Shown here: positions 42,300-51,491 of the stretch, one piece after another | Layout: the number at the start of each line of letters is the position of its first letter | Position numbering within the stretch: position 1 is the first letter of the stretch | From: Brevibacterium zhoupengii | GTDB lineage: Bacteria > Actinomycetota > Actinomycetes > Actinomycetales > Brevibacteriaceae | Direction of reading: 5' to 3' | Assembly: GCF_021117425.1 (NCBI RefSeq) | Contig: NZ_CP088298.1 | Span: 3,782,001-3,846,000 of the forward strand | Length of the DNA stretch: 64,000 nt | The notes under the pieces: model-generated | Databases searched by the model: none | What the model was told of the DNA's origin: nothing | What the model saw: the letters and a program-made list of their open reading frames with translations, nothing else | Position numbers and translations under genes: made by a program

Positions 42300-43328
42300 A
42301 TGCGAGCAATCACGATTTCTGAACCAGGTGGCCCTGACGTACTCCAGATCACCGAGGAGCCGACGCCGGACATCGCAGCCGACGAAGTCCTCGTCACCGT
42401 CCACGCTGCCGGCGTCAACCGCGCAGATCTTCTGCAGCGTCAGGGATTCTACGACCCACCGGCCGGTGCCACGCTGGTCCCGGGCCTCGAGGTCTCGGGA
42501 ACGATCGCTGAGCTCGGCTCCGAGGTCACCGGATGGAAGGTCGGCGACCGTGTTGCGGCACTGCTCTCCGGCGGCGGTTACGCCGAGTCAGTGCCCGTCC
42601 CCGCAGGTCAGCTCCTGCCCGTTCCTGACAGCCTCGATCTCACCGAAGCTGCGGGCTTGCCCGAGGTTCTGTCGACAGTGCATTCCAACATCGTCGGCAA
42701 CGCGAACATCCAGGCCGGGGAATGGCTGCTCGTCCACGGTGGCGGATCGGGCATCGGCACGGCCGCAATCCAGATCGCCAGGCACCTCGGCGTGAAGATC
42801 GTCGTCACCGTCGGATCTGAGCGCAAGGCCGAATTCTGCCGCGAGCTCGGTGCTGATGCCGTCATCAACTACCGCGAAGAGGACTTCGTCGAACGGGTCC
42901 ACGAGATCTGCGTGCGCCCCGACGGGTCCACCGGCGCCGACGTCATCCTCGACATCATCGGTGCGAAGTATCTGAAGCCCAACGTCAAGGCCCTGGGCAC
43001 CGATGGACGTCTCGTCATCATCGGCATGCAGGGCGGGGCGAAGGCCGAGCTGAGCATCGCCTCCCTCATGCAGCCGCGCAAGTCGGTGGCGGGAACGACG
43101 CTGCGAGCACGTCCCAAAGAACAGAAGATCGAGATCGTCGCCGAGGTGGCCGCCCAGTTGTGGCCGGCTGTCATCTCCGGTGACATCCGCCCGATCATCC
43201 ATGAGACGATGCCCTTGTCCGAGGCCCCTAAGGCCCACACCGCGCTGGAAGAGGGCACGAGCATCGGGAAGGTGCTGCTCATCGCCGACGAGTCAGCACA
43301 GGCCGCGAAGTCAGCACAGAGCGTCTGA
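42300..43328 (+). CDS. qor: zinc-independent NAD(P)H:quinone oxidoreductase (MDR superfamily)
   Basis: The 342-residue medium-chain reductase has the quinone oxidoreductase motifs 'VHAAGVNRADLLQRQGFYDPP', 'GLEVSGTI' and the nucleotide-binding 'LLVHGGGSGIGTAAIQIA'. It lacks the zinc-ligand cysteines of alcohol dehydrogenases. It resembles the PIG3/Qor subgroup that reduces quinones with NADPH. A hairpin follows the stop. Confidence 0.9.
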   Translation: MRAITISEPGGPDVLQITEEPTPDIAADEVLVTVHAAGVNRADLLQRQGFYDPPAGATLVPGLEVSGTIAELGSEVTGWKVGDRVAALLSGGGYAESVPVPAGQLLPVPDSLDLTEAAGLPEVLSTVHSNIVGNANIQAGEWLLVHGGGSGIGTAAIQIARHLGVKIVVTVGSERKAEFCRELGADAVINYREEDFVERVHEICVRPDGSTGADVILDIIGAKYLKPNVKALGTDGRLVIIGMQGGAKAELSIASLMQPRKSVAGTTLRARPKEQKIEIVAEVAAQLWPAVISGDIRPIIHETMPLSEAPKAHTALEEGTSIGKVLLIADESAQAAKSAQSV

Positions 43329-43339
43329 GCTTCGTTGAG

Positions 43340-43368
43340 GCTGGGGCCCAGCACGTCTGAGCCCCAGC
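43340..43368 (+). terminator. short hairpin after qor
   Basis: GCTGGGGC (43340-43347) and GCCCCAGC (43361-43368) form an 8-bp perfect stem. The sequence CGTCTGAGC, which includes the qor stop, is duplicated at 43354-43362. Confidence 0.55.
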
Positions 43369-43389
43369 GCAGGAGGAAGGTATCCGATC

Positions 43390-43989
43390 ATGATCAGCAA
43401 TCCCGATCAGTCCGAGAGTGCGTCCGATCAGCAAGGGGACTCCCCCGACCAGGCGGTGAGCCCCGCCGCCCAGTCGACAGACCCCAGTACTCAGTCGACT
43501 GGTTCTGCCGGTGACTCCGTCGCAGAGTCCTCGTCTCAGGTCGATGTGTCCTCTCCGGCGAAGGTGATGCGGATCGGGACCATGGTCAAGCAGCTCCTCG
43601 AAGAGGTCCGCAGCACCGATCTGGATGAGAAGGGCCGCGAACGCCTGGCCAAGATCCACCGCCGGTCGATCGACGAGCTCGAAGATGGGCTCTCCAAGGA
43701 CCTCATCGACGAACTCGAACGCCTTGACCTGCCCTTCGACACGAGTGATGGACCTCCGACGAACTCCGAACTGCGCATCGCTCAGGCCCAGCTGGTCGGC
43801 TGGCTGGAGGGACTCTTCCACGGCATCCAGACCGCGATCATGGCGCAGCAGGCCATGGCACAACAGGGAATCGCGGGCCATGGCCAGCTGCCACCGGGAA
43901 TGGTGCCACCCGGCGCGGCTCCCGGCTCAGCCGAGAACGAGCAGAAGCACGACGATTCCGACGATCCTCGCCCAGGCAACTACCTGTGA
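43390..43989 (+). CDS. bpa: bacterial proteasome activator Bpa
   Basis: The 199-residue protein matches the Bpa/PafE (DUF2587) family: a disordered N-terminus, then the helical core 'SPAKVMRIGTMVKQLLEEVR...LDEKGRERLAKIHRRSIDELEDGL...LPF' and 'ELRIAQAQLVGWLEGLFHGIQTAIMAQQAMAQQ'. Bpa forms a dodecameric ring that docks on the 20S proteasome through a C-terminal GQYL and passes unfolded substrates without ATP. Here the C-terminus is GNYL, a conservative variant. No proteasome genes occur in the window. The ribosome site AGGAGGAAGG precedes ATG 43390. The next gene overlaps by GTGA. Confidence 0.93.
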   Translation: MISNPDQSESASDQQGDSPDQAVSPAAQSTDPSTQSTGSAGDSVAESSSQVDVSSPAKVMRIGTMVKQLLEEVRSTDLDEKGRERLAKIHRRSIDELEDGLSKDLIDELERLDLPFDTSDGPPTNSELRIAQAQLVGWLEGLFHGIQTAIMAQQAMAQQGIAGHGQLPPGMVPPGAAPGSAENEQKHDDSDDPRPGNYL

Positions 43990-44504
43990 AGAACATCTTC
44001 TCTGGTCTGCGAAAACCTGGAGCCTCCGCGCCGCGCAAGGGCCCTGACCAACAGTTCGGCACCGGACTCTGGCGGCACAACCACGACAGGTTCATCCGCG
44101 CCGTCGACCGCTACTACACCACCTCGGTGGCCATTCATAAGCTGCCCAGCGACGGGCAGGGCACCTCCGCCGACGCGAACACGATCATCGATGGGACGCA
44201 GCGCCTCAACGATTTGGTGCCCGTCGTCGACGAGGTCACCGCGTGGCTGCACACCCACCATCCGGTCACCGGTCAGGTCGTTCCCAGCCACACCCGCAAC
44301 ATTGTCGGTGACACCCCCGAACTGCTGACCAAGGCCTCATCGAAGGTCGCCGAGGCGGTGCTGGCGGCCTCGATGGCCCGCACCGAAATCATCGCCGGCA
44401 GACCGATCGAACCGAGTGCCAAGGCGACCGAACGATTCATCTCCGATGCCGCACAGCTGCTCGAACGCGCCCAGGAGAACCTGGACGGACTGGGGCAATC
44501 ATGA
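43986..44504 (+). CDS. conserved hypothetical protein between Bpa and a HAD phosphatase
   Basis: The 172-residue soluble, mostly helical protein starts at GTG 43986 overlapping the bpa stop, and ends overlapping the next gene (ATGA). That gives a tightly coupled three-gene unit. Visible segments are 'WRHNHDRFIRAVDRYYTTSVAIHKLP' and 'NDLVPVVDEVTAWLHTHHPV'. No catalytic motif or family is recognised. Confidence 0.8.
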   Translation: MKNIFSGLRKPGASAPRKGPDQQFGTGLWRHNHDRFIRAVDRYYTTSVAIHKLPSDGQGTSADANTIIDGTQRLNDLVPVVDEVTAWLHTHHPVTGQVVPSHTRNIVGDTPELLTKASSKVAEAVLAASMARTEIIAGRPIEPSAKATERFISDAAQLLERAQENLDGLGQS

Positions 44505-45325
44505 CACCGCCAGAGGACTTTGACCTGGGCATGGTAGCCAGCGATATCGACGGCACGCTCCTCCTCGATTGGAAACCCATCTCCACGGCCACCATCGACG
44601 CCATCCACCGCTGCCAGGACATGGGCATCCCCTTCGTCCTCGTCACCGGCAGACCGATCAGATGGCTGGAGGCGATCGCGGAACAGATCCCCGACCTCGG
44701 CCGCGTCATCTGCCTCAATGGGGCAGTCGTCTATGACATCGCCTCGGCGAGTGTGGTGTCGGCTCACACCATCGAGTTCAGCGAGGTGGAGAAGATCATC
44801 GCCGCGATCACAGCCTCCCACCCGGAGGCGCACTTCGCGTTCGAAACACTGACCGGCGGCCTCGTCGACAAGAACTTCATCTCACGCAATCCGCGCCGGG
44901 CCCATGTCATGGACGACCTGTCGGAACTGGCTACGCGTGACGTCGTGAAGATCCTCGTGAGCATCGGCTCCGATGATTCGGAAGCACTCCATGATCTGCT
45001 CGACCCGCTTGTCGCCGCGGACTGCCACGCGTCTTTCTCCGACCCGGTCAACGGTCTCGTCGAACTGGCTCCGGCTGGGGTGACGAAGGCGAAGACGCTC
45101 GAGGAGCTGTGCAAGCACCTCGGCGTGGCACGCGAGCAGGTGATGGCGTTCGGGGACATGCCCAACGACATTGAGATGCTGACGTGGGCGGGTCACGGTG
45201 TGGCCATGGGCAATGCACTGCGGTCGGTCAAGGACTGCGCGGCCACCGTCACCGACTCAGTCGATGAGGACGGCGTCGCCCGCTACCTGAACGCAGTGCT
45301 CGACGCCCGCACAGGACGCCCCTAA
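44501..45325 (+). CDS. Cof-type HAD-superfamily phosphatase
   Basis: The 274-residue protein has HAD motif I as 'VASDIDGTLL', motif II 'VLVTGRP', the motif III lysine in the 'GVTKAKTLEELCKHLGV' region and motif IV 'VMAFGDMPNDIEML', with the C2-type cap of Cof/YbiV hydrolases. It dephosphorylates sugar phosphates or cofactors; substrate unknown. It is translationally coupled to the upstream unknown gene and is followed by the large palindrome at 45334. Confidence 0.9.
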   Translation: MTPPEDFDLGMVASDIDGTLLLDWKPISTATIDAIHRCQDMGIPFVLVTGRPIRWLEAIAEQIPDLGRVICLNGAVVYDIASASVVSAHTIEFSEVEKIIAAITASHPEAHFAFETLTGGLVDKNFISRNPRRAHVMDDLSELATRDVVKILVSIGSDDSEALHDLLDPLVAADCHASFSDPVNGLVELAPAGVTKAKTLEELCKHLGVAREQVMAFGDMPNDIEMLTWAGHGVAMGNALRSVKDCAATVTDSVDEDGVARYLNAVLDARTGRP

Positions 45326-45333
45326 AAATACCC

Positions 45334-45377
45334 GACGTCACTAATACCGGGCGGCGCCGCCCGATATTAGTGACGTC
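45334..45377. repeat. 44-bp near-perfect palindrome between convergent HAD genes
   Basis: The outer arms GACGTCACTAATA (45334-45346) and complement (45365-45377) flank a 16-bp perfect palindrome CGGGCGGCGCCGCCCG (45348-45363), with only one mismatched pair. AT-rich outer and GC-rich inner parts and a preceding AAAAATA run on the minus-strand side fit a bidirectional terminator, but the lack of a loop is unusual. Confidence 0.85.
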
Positions 45378-45437
45378 ACCGATGTTTAGCGAAGTACGCG
45401 GTCGCAATGCCGCGTCGACAGGAGCGGTCGCTGAGTC

Positions 45438-46286
45438 TCAGCCGTGGGTGGCGCGGGAACCGCTGAGCGAGAGCACAGTGCGATCAAGGTCGAAATAGTC
45501 AACGAGAGCAACAGCCAGGCCGTCGTCGTCGACAGACTCCGTCACGACTGAGGCATGCTGCTTGAGCACGTCCTTCGACTGGCCCATGACGATCCCGTGG
45601 TGGACCCATTCGATCATTTCGATGTCATTGAGTCCGTCACCGGCGCCGATCGTCAGCTCATGGTCGATTCCAAGTTCGGATTCGACGAGTTCGAGACCGC
45701 TGGCCTTCGAGACACCGTCGGGGGCGATGTCGAGCCAGTTGCTCCAGCCCACCGAATAGCTGACTTCGTGGAGTCCGAGACGGTCGACCGCCTCGGCGAA
45801 TTCCTCCGCAGTGCCGTTGACCTCACGCATCACGATGCGAGTGGCCCGCTTCTCCAGGAGCTGCTCGAAGTCGACGATGTCGAGCGTGTCCGATTCCGCG
45901 AGCTCACCCATGGGGAACGGTCCCGAAGCCCACCGGTGCAGATCCGGGTCCTCGACGAGGAACAGTGCGCTGGGCAGCGCCTCGTGCATCTTCTCCAGCG
46001 CGTCCCTGGGATCGAAGGACACCACATGGTGCATCTCCCACCCCAGCGGAGCGGCCGGTTCGAGCTTGACGACGACGGAGCCGTTCGAGCAGACGACGAA
46101 CCCTTCCTTGAGGCCGAGCGCGTGCACGACCTCAAGTGCTCCGGGCAGCGCCCGTCCAGTGGAGATGACCAGATGGTGACCGGCGTCGGCAAGCTGTGTC
46201 AGCACCTGACGGACGGGTTCGGACAGGGAGCCATCGTAGTTGACGACGGTGCCGTCGATGTCGAGCGCGATGAGGTGTTCGGGCAA
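45438..46286 (-). CDS. Cof-type HAD-superfamily phosphatase
   Basis: The 282-residue protein starts at TTG 46286 (GGAGAG upstream). HAD motif I is 'IALDIDGTVV', motif II 'LVISTGRALPG', and motif IV 'LTIGAGDGLNDIEMIEW'. It is a second member of the Cof family and converges on the first across the 45.3-kb palindrome. It lies 28 bp after serS on the same strand, so it may be co-transcribed with it. Substrate unknown. Confidence 0.9.
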   Translation of the reverse strand: MPEHLIALDIDGTVVNYDGSLSEPVRQVLTQLADAGHHLVISTGRALPGALEVVHALGLKEGFVVCSNGSVVVKLEPAAPLGWEMHHVVSFDPRDALEKMHEALPSALFLVEDPDLHRWASGPFPMGELAESDTLDIVDFEQLLEKRATRIVMREVNGTAEEFAEAVDRLGLHEVSYSVGWSNWLDIAPDGVSKASGLELVESELGIDHELTIGAGDGLNDIEMIEWVHHGIVMGQSKDVLKQHASVVTESVDDDGLAVALVDYFDLDRTVLSLSGSRATHG

Positions 46287-46314
46287 TTTCTCTCCAAGCT
46301 TGAGGATCGTGGCT

Positions 46315-47595
46315 TCAGTAACGCGGGCCCTCTGGTCCCTGGGCGGTCATGCCGCCGAGGTAGGGGCGCAGTGCCGCGGGAACCGTGACCGAGCCGTCGG
46401 CCTGCTGGTGGTTTTCCAGGATCGGGACGAGCCAGCGGGTGTTGGCCATGGTTCCGTTGAGCGTGGCGACGGGGCGGGTGGCTCCGTCATAGCGTTCGCG
46501 GACCTGCAGGCGGCGTGCCTGGAAGGTCGTGCAGTTCGAGGTCGAGGTCAGTTCCCGGTAGGTGCCCTGCGTCGGGACCCAGGCTTCGCAGTCGAACTTG
46601 CGTGCTGCGGAGTCACCGAGGTCACCGGCTGCCGTGTCGATGACGCGGTAGGGCAGTTCGCACAGGCCCAGCATCTTCTCCTGCAGGGACAGCATGCGCT
46701 CGTGCTCAGCCTCGGCGTCTTCGACCTCGACGTAGGCGAACATCTCGACCTTCTGGAACTGGTGGACGCGGATGATTCCGCGGGTGTCTTTGCCGTAGGA
46801 ACCGGCTTCGCGGCGGTAGCAGGAGGAGATTCCGGCGTAGCGCAGCGGACCGTCGCTCAGATCGATGATCTCGTCCATGTGGAGTCCGGCCAGAGGCACT
46901 TCGGAGGTGCCGACAAGGAACAGGTCATCGGCTTCGAGACGGTAGACCTCGTCGGCGTGCTCGCCGAGGAAGCCGGTGCCGCGCATGACCTCGGGCTTGA
47001 CCAGAGTGGGCGTGATGGTCGGGATGAACCCGGCTTCCTCAGCCACATCGCGGGCCAGGTTGAGCAGGGCCATCTCCAGCTTGGCACCGAATCCGGTGAG
47101 GTAGTGGAAGCGCGAACCTGCGACCTTGGTACCCCGGGTCGTGTCGATGGCTTTGAGCGTTTCACCGATCTCGAGGTGGTCGGCAGGCTCGAAGCCGTCG
47201 GTGCTGAAGTCGCGGGGCTCGCCCACGGTCTTGAGGGTCACGAAGTTCTCCTCGCCGCCGGAGGGGATTCCCTCGACGATGAGGTTCGGGAGTTTGGCCG
47301 CGAGTTTGTCGAACGCGAAGGTGGCTTCCTCTGACTCGGCCTGCAGCGCCTTGACCTTGGCCGACTTCTCTTTGCCTGCGGCGATAAGAGCAGGCTTCTC
47401 GTCCTTGGGCGCCTTTGCAATCTGAGAGGAGAAGGACTTCTGATCTGCGCGTGCGTCCTCGAACGCGGTGATGGCAGAACGGCGTGCGGAATCCGCAGCC
47501 AGGACTTCGTCGACGAGGTCCACGGACGAGCCGCGGGCCTCCTGCGATGCCTTGAACAGGTCCGGGTTTTCTCTGAGGAGCGCTAGATCGATCAC
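46315..47595 (-). CDS. serS: seryl-tRNA synthetase
   Basis: The 426-residue class II synthetase charges tRNA-Ser. It has the N-terminal coiled-coil tRNA-binding arm (residues ~30-105), motif 2 '[32 protein letters not shown]' and motif 3 '[19 protein letters not shown]'. The start '[12 protein letters not shown]' is the family start and uses GTG 47595, with GAGAGG directly adjacent (no spacer), so initiation may be leaderless. Two tRNA-Ser genes lie elsewhere in the window. Confidence 0.96.
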   Translation of the reverse strand: MIDLALLRENPDLFKASQEARGSSVDLVDEVLAADSARRSAITAFEDARADQKSFSSQIAKAPKDEKPALIAAGKEKSAKVKALQAESEEATFAFDKLAAKLPNLIVEGIPSGGEENFVTLKTVGEPRDFSTDGFEPADHLEIGETLKAIDTTRGTKVAGSRFHYLTGFGAKLEMALLNLARDVAEEAGFIPTITPTLVKPEVMRGTGFLGEHADEVYRLEADDLFLVGTSEVPLAGLHMDEIIDLSDGPLRYAGISSCYRREAGSYGKDTRGIIRVHQFQKVEMFAYVEVEDAEAEHERMLSLQEKMLGLCELPYRVIDTAAGDLGDSAARKFDCEAWVPTQGTYRELTSTSNCTTFQARRLQVRERYDGATRPVATLNGTMANTRWLVPILENHQQADGSVTVPAALRPYLGGMTAQGPEGPRY

Positions 47596-47714
47596 CCTCT
47601 CAGCTTAACGGTATGGGAGTCTTTTCGACATTCGGCGGGCTCGTGGGAGGGTCAGCGGCGCGCCAGAGGTGGGTGACCAGCTCGTACCCAAGTTGGGCAC
47701 TGTAAATTTGGGGC

Positions 47715-48830
47715 ATGACCATTGCTTTGGACCCCATGATGACGTGGCTCGTCGTCGCCGGCATCATCATTGTGCTGATCGTCGCGTTCTTCGTCGGCCA
47801 CCGCATCGGCACGCGTCGTGCTCTGAGCCGAGTTCGACAGTATGCCCGCGGCGCTGACGCTGAGTCGCCTGAGAACGAGCTCTCTACCCGCTACCGGGCC
47901 GCTCTCGTCATCAACCCGACCAAAGCCGATGTCAGCAGACTGTCCTCGACCGCCGAGGCGATCTGCCGTTTCGAGGGCTGGAACCCGCCGTTGGTCATCG
48001 AGACCACCCCCGAGGATTCGGGTGAGGGAGCCACCTCTCGCGCACTCGACGAGGGGGTCGACGTCGTCATCGCTGCCGGCGGTGACGGCACGGTCCGCGC
48101 CGTCGCCTCGGCGCTGGCCGGGTCAGAGACACCGATGGGGATCGTTCCGCTGGGGACGGGGAATCTGCTGTCGCGCAACCTCGACATCGTCCTCGACAAG
48201 ACCGAGTGGGCGCTTCGCATCGCGTTGTGGGGCCGCAACCGGAAGATCGACGTCGGTACCGCGAAGACCGCCGAGGATGGGGACACTCACGTATTCACCG
48301 TAATGACGGGACTCGGCTTCGATGCGGCGGTCATGGCCGATACCAATTCCGACCTCAAGTCCCGCCTGGGCTGGTTGGCCTATGTCGAGGCCGGGTCCCG
48401 GAAGCTCGTCGGTCGTCCCAGCCATGTGAAGGTGACCTTCGACGACGACTATCGGGTCTCGGCACGCGTGCGGTCGGTCCTCGGCGGCAATTGCGGGAAG
48501 CTGCAGGGCGGCATTCAGCTGCTGCCTCAGGCTGTCATCGATGACGGGATGCTCGATGTCCTCATCGTCAGCCCGAAGAATCTGGGCCAGTGGGTGGGCG
48601 TCCTTGCCTCCGTGCTGGGCCGGAAGACTTCGAAGGGTCTGCACACGGACATTCGCAAGTGCCAGAAGGTCGTCATCGAATCCGGTGAGGAACTCGATGT
48701 GCAGCTGGATGGAGATCCGATCGGCCAGTCGGGGTATCTGGCGATGGAGGTCATGCCTGCGGCGCTGACGGTTCGCGTGCCCACCGTGGAGCAGCGCAAG
48801 CAGATCCGCGCCGAGGCCTGGCCGGTCTGA
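47715..48830 (+). CDS. diacylglycerol-kinase-family lipid kinase
   Basis: The 371-residue protein has an N-terminal membrane span (residues ~9-30) followed by the DAGK catalytic domain: 'AALVINPTKAD', 'VIAAGGDGTVRAVASAL' (GGDGT nucleotide motif), 'GIVPLGTGNLLSRNL' and 'MTGLGFDAAVM'. It resembles YegS/DgkB/sphingosine-kinase-like enzymes that phosphorylate diacylglycerol or related lipids at the membrane. It is divergent from serS. Confidence 0.9.
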   Translation: MTIALDPMMTWLVVAGIIIVLIVAFFVGHRIGTRRALSRVRQYARGADAESPENELSTRYRAALVINPTKADVSRLSSTAEAICRFEGWNPPLVIETTPEDSGEGATSRALDEGVDVVIAAGGDGTVRAVASALAGSETPMGIVPLGTGNLLSRNLDIVLDKTEWALRIALWGRNRKIDVGTAKTAEDGDTHVFTVMTGLGFDAAVMADTNSDLKSRLGWLAYVEAGSRKLVGRPSHVKVTFDDDYRVSARVRSVLGGNCGKLQGGIQLLPQAVIDDGMLDVLIVSPKNLGQWVGVLASVLGRKTSKGLHTDIRKCQKVVIESGEELDVQLDGDPIGQSGYLAMEVMPAALTVRVPTVEQRKQIRAEAWPV

Positions 48831-48933
48831 GGGTAGGGGTCCGGCCAGCCTGAGAGCGGGCGGGGCCCGGTACCGGCACCTGAACCGGTGGTTACCCAAT
48901 AGTTACATCACGGGAGTGTTTCATTGCGCGCTC

Positions 48934-48974
48934 TTTGTTCACCAAAGTGTTACTGCAAATACCGCTGAACAAAA
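48934..48974 (+). promoter_or_regulatory. inverted repeat TTTGTTCA...TGAACAAA upstream of the first LPRTG gene
   Basis: TTTGTTCA (48934-48941) and TGAACAAAA (48966-48974) are 8-bp arms about three helical turns apart. TGAACAAAAC recurs at 51399-51408, before the paralogous gene, so it may be a shared control element. Confidence 0.45.
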
Positions 48975-49062
48975 CTTACGCAAATAGTTTAGAGAATCCT
49001 TCGAACCTAGTATGAGTTTCAGATGTGCACCCCCTCACACTCTCTAGATTGAAGGCACTCCA

Positions 49063-51249
49063 ATGAAGAAGCTCATTCTCGCGCCGGCCGTGGCCCTCGC
49101 GTTCACAGGTCTGGTGGCCGCCCCAGTCGCCGCCGCCGAGACCCCCTCCACCCAGTCCGCCTCTGCTAAGGCTGAAGCCAAGGCCGAGCAGGAGAAGAAG
49201 GACAAGGAAGCGGCCGAGAAGCTCGCGAAGGAAGAGGCCGAGCAGAAGAAGGCCGACGAGGACAAGGCTGCTGCTGAAAAGGAAGCCAAAGAAAAGGCTG
49301 AGCAGGATAAGAAGGACGCAGCCGAGAAGAAGGCTGCTGACAAGAAGGCCGCGGCCAAGAAAGCAGCCGACAAGAAGAAGGCTGACGACAAGGCAGACAA
49401 GAAGTCCGGCGATGATGCCAAGGACGCGAAGAAGCCTGCACCCAAGGATGACGAGCCGAAGAAGGACGACTCCGACGATAAAGACGATGCCGACGAGATC
49501 AACGCTCAGCTGAAGGTCGCCACCTCATCGATCTCGGCCGAAGACCTCGCCACCAAGGGCGTCAAGGTCACGGTCACCGGTCTGGAGAAGGGCGACAAGC
49601 TCTCAACGTCGGGCCTGAGCGCACCGGCCACGACCGCCTCCGGTTCGACCGCAACTCTCAACGTCAAGTACAACGGCGATGCCGAAGACCTCACCGAAGG
49701 CTCGAAGGCCCTCACCGTCAAGGTCCAGCGCGAAGGAGTTTCGGCGGAGAGTTTGCAGACTCAGGTTAAGTTCGAGCCGTTCGCCGACGAAGACGGCCCG
49801 ATCGATGCCTCGCTCACGGTCGATCCCGAGGAGATCACCGCTGAGGATCTCGCCAACAAGGACAAGGGCGTCACCGTTACCGTCTCGGGTGTGAAGAAGG
49901 GTGACAAGATCACCGACTCCCTGACCGGAGACACCGAAACAGCCGAAAAAGACGGCAATCACACACTGCATATCTATTACAAGGGCTCGGTCGACGAGCT
50001 CGAAGAGGGCAAGGTTCCGTTCACTGTTGACATCGCGCGCGATGGCGAAAAGTCGGTCACCCTCAAGGGCAACATCAACGTCGTCGACGAGGTCTCCGAA
50101 GTCGACCCGAAGGTCTCGCTCTCAACCAAGGAGATCTCGGCCGAGGACTTCAAGAAGGATGGACTCAAGTTCACCGGCGAGGGCTTCAGCCCAGGCGGCA
50201 CCGTCAGCGTCCAGGGCGAAGCCGTTTCGGCACAGAGCGCTGCTGTTCAGGCAGACAAGGCCACCGCCGACGAGGATGGCAACGTCAGCGGAGTTGTGAC
50301 TGCGCCTGAATCGATCGAAGCCGGCAAGTACTCGCTCACCTTCATCGACGATGAGACTGGTGAAAAGAGCGCCGCGGTCGAAGTCACTGTCACCGAGGAC
50401 GACGCCGTCGAGGCGATCGATGCCTCGCTGAAGGTCGATCCCAAGGAGATCACCGCAGCGGATCTCGCCAACAAGGACAAGGGCGTCACCGTCACCGTCT
50501 CGGGCGTGAAGAAGGGTGACAAGATCACCGACTCACTCACCGGAGACACAGAAACCGCCGACGCAGAAGGCGACTACAAGCTCCACCTCTACTACCAGGG
50601 CAACCCTGACAACCTCGAAGAGGGCAAGGTTCCCTTCACGGTCACCATTGACCGCGAAGGCACCGAGTCGGAGACCTTGAACGGCAACATCAATGTTGTC
50701 GCCGAAGACAAAGAAGACGGCGATGACGGTGACAATGGCGACGGAGGAGACACTCCCGAAGCGCCAGCAGAAGCATCGTTCACGGTCTCGCCGAAGACGC
50801 TCGAAGCAGCGGACTTCGCCAACGACAAGAAGGGTGTCACCCTGGCCGTCGAGGACTGCGAACCCGGCGCGGATGTGCACTTCGAAGTCACCCCTAAGGG
50901 CATCCAGGTCACCGCGTACGAGAACACGGTCCAGGCCGACGACGAGGGCAAGGCTTCGGTCAATGTCTTCGGCACCTCTGACAACGTTTCAGCGTATGTC
51001 GGCGACTACACCGCCAGCGCAACCTGCGGCGATGACTCAATGAAGGAATCGTTCACAGTCACCGCCGGTGCAGATGGCGGCGGAAGCGACGGCAGCGACA
51101 ACGGCGGCAACGATGGCAGCCAGCTGCCACGTACCGGTGCGGACCTTGGCGGTCTTGCCTCGGGCGCGATGCTCCTCCTCGTTGGTGGAGCAGCAATCGC
51201 CATGACCGGTCGCCGCAAGACGGTCGGACAGTCACCTACCGACTTCTGA
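49063..51249 (+). CDS. LPRTG-anchored surface protein, five repeat domains
   Basis: The 728-residue protein has a signal peptide ('MKKLILAPAVALAFTGLVAAP...AAA', cleaved near 28). A Lys/Ala/Glu/Asp-rich, probably coiled-coil region (residues ~33-145) follows, then five ~100-residue beta-type modules starting near 146 (A), 247 (B), 348 (C), 452 (D) and 571 (E). B and D are close copies. E has two Cys likely to pair ('VEDCEPGADV', 'SATCGDD'). A Gly/Asp/Ser linker leads to LPRTG (688-692), a hydrophobic span and a basic tail, so a sortase would link it to peptidoglycan. The function is unknown; adhesion or wall structure is plausible. Confidence 0.9.
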   Translation: MKKLILAPAVALAFTGLVAAPVAAAETPSTQSASAKAEAKAEQEKKDKEAAEKLAKEEAEQKKADEDKAAAEKEAKEKAEQDKKDAAEKKAADKKAAAKKAADKKKADDKADKKSGDDAKDAKKPAPKDDEPKKDDSDDKDDADEINAQLKVATSSISAEDLATKGVKVTVTGLEKGDKLSTSGLSAPATTASGSTATLNVKYNGDAEDLTEGSKALTVKVQREGVSAESLQTQVKFEPFADEDGPIDASLTVDPEEITAEDLANKDKGVTVTVSGVKKGDKITDSLTGDTETAEKDGNHTLHIYYKGSVDELEEGKVPFTVDIARDGEKSVTLKGNINVVDEVSEVDPKVSLSTKEISAEDFKKDGLKFTGEGFSPGGTVSVQGEAVSAQSAAVQADKATADEDGNVSGVVTAPESIEAGKYSLTFIDDETGEKSAAVEVTVTEDDAVEAIDASLKVDPKEITAADLANKDKGVTVTVSGVKKGDKITDSLTGDTETADAEGDYKLHLYYQGNPDNLEEGKVPFTVTIDREGTESETLNGNINVVAEDKEDGDDGDNGDGGDTPEAPAEASFTVSPKTLEAADFANDKKGVTLAVEDCEPGADVHFEVTPKGIQVTAYENTVQADDEGKASVNVFGTSDNVSAYVGDYTASATCGDDSMKESFTVTAGADGGGSDGSDNGGNDGSQLPRTGADLGGLASGAMLLLVGGAAIAMTGRRKTVGQSPTDF
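49801..49944 (+). repeat. 144-bp intragenic repeat, copy 1 (copy 2 at 50416-50559)
   Basis: The segment encoding the start of module B (49801-49944) recurs with few changes at 50416-50559 for module D, exactly 615 bp (205 codons) away. The near-identity at DNA level indicates recent duplication or gene conversion. Confidence 0.85.
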
Positions 51250-51256
51250 TGAACAC

Positions 51257-51291
51257 CTCAGATGATCAACTCACGTAGGTGATCATCTGAG
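51257..51291 (+). terminator. hairpin after the first LPRTG gene
   Basis: 12-bp perfect arms (CTCAGATGATCA, 51257-51268, and complement 51280-51291), eight bases after the stop. Confidence 0.7.
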
Positions 51292-51298
51292 CCTGCGA

Positions 51299-51336
51299 AT
51301 GGGTGTGGCCCCGGCTTCGGTCGGGGCCACACCCAT
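51299..51336 (+). terminator. strong second hairpin terminator
   Basis: 15-bp perfect arms (51299-51313 and 51322-51336) around an 8-nt loop GCTTCGGT. With the hairpin at 51257 it should fully separate transcription of the two paralogous surface genes. Confidence 0.85.
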
Positions 51337-51491
51337 GTTCAATTCGACCATTGTTCTAACTGGTCAACGACGCCTGTGACTGATCTGTACGACAAGTGTG
51401 AACAAAACGACCACAACTATGCTCGTTGTAAATATTTCATTATTGTTACCTGCGTAGGACATCATCGTCAGCTGCTTAAACGAAGGACATC

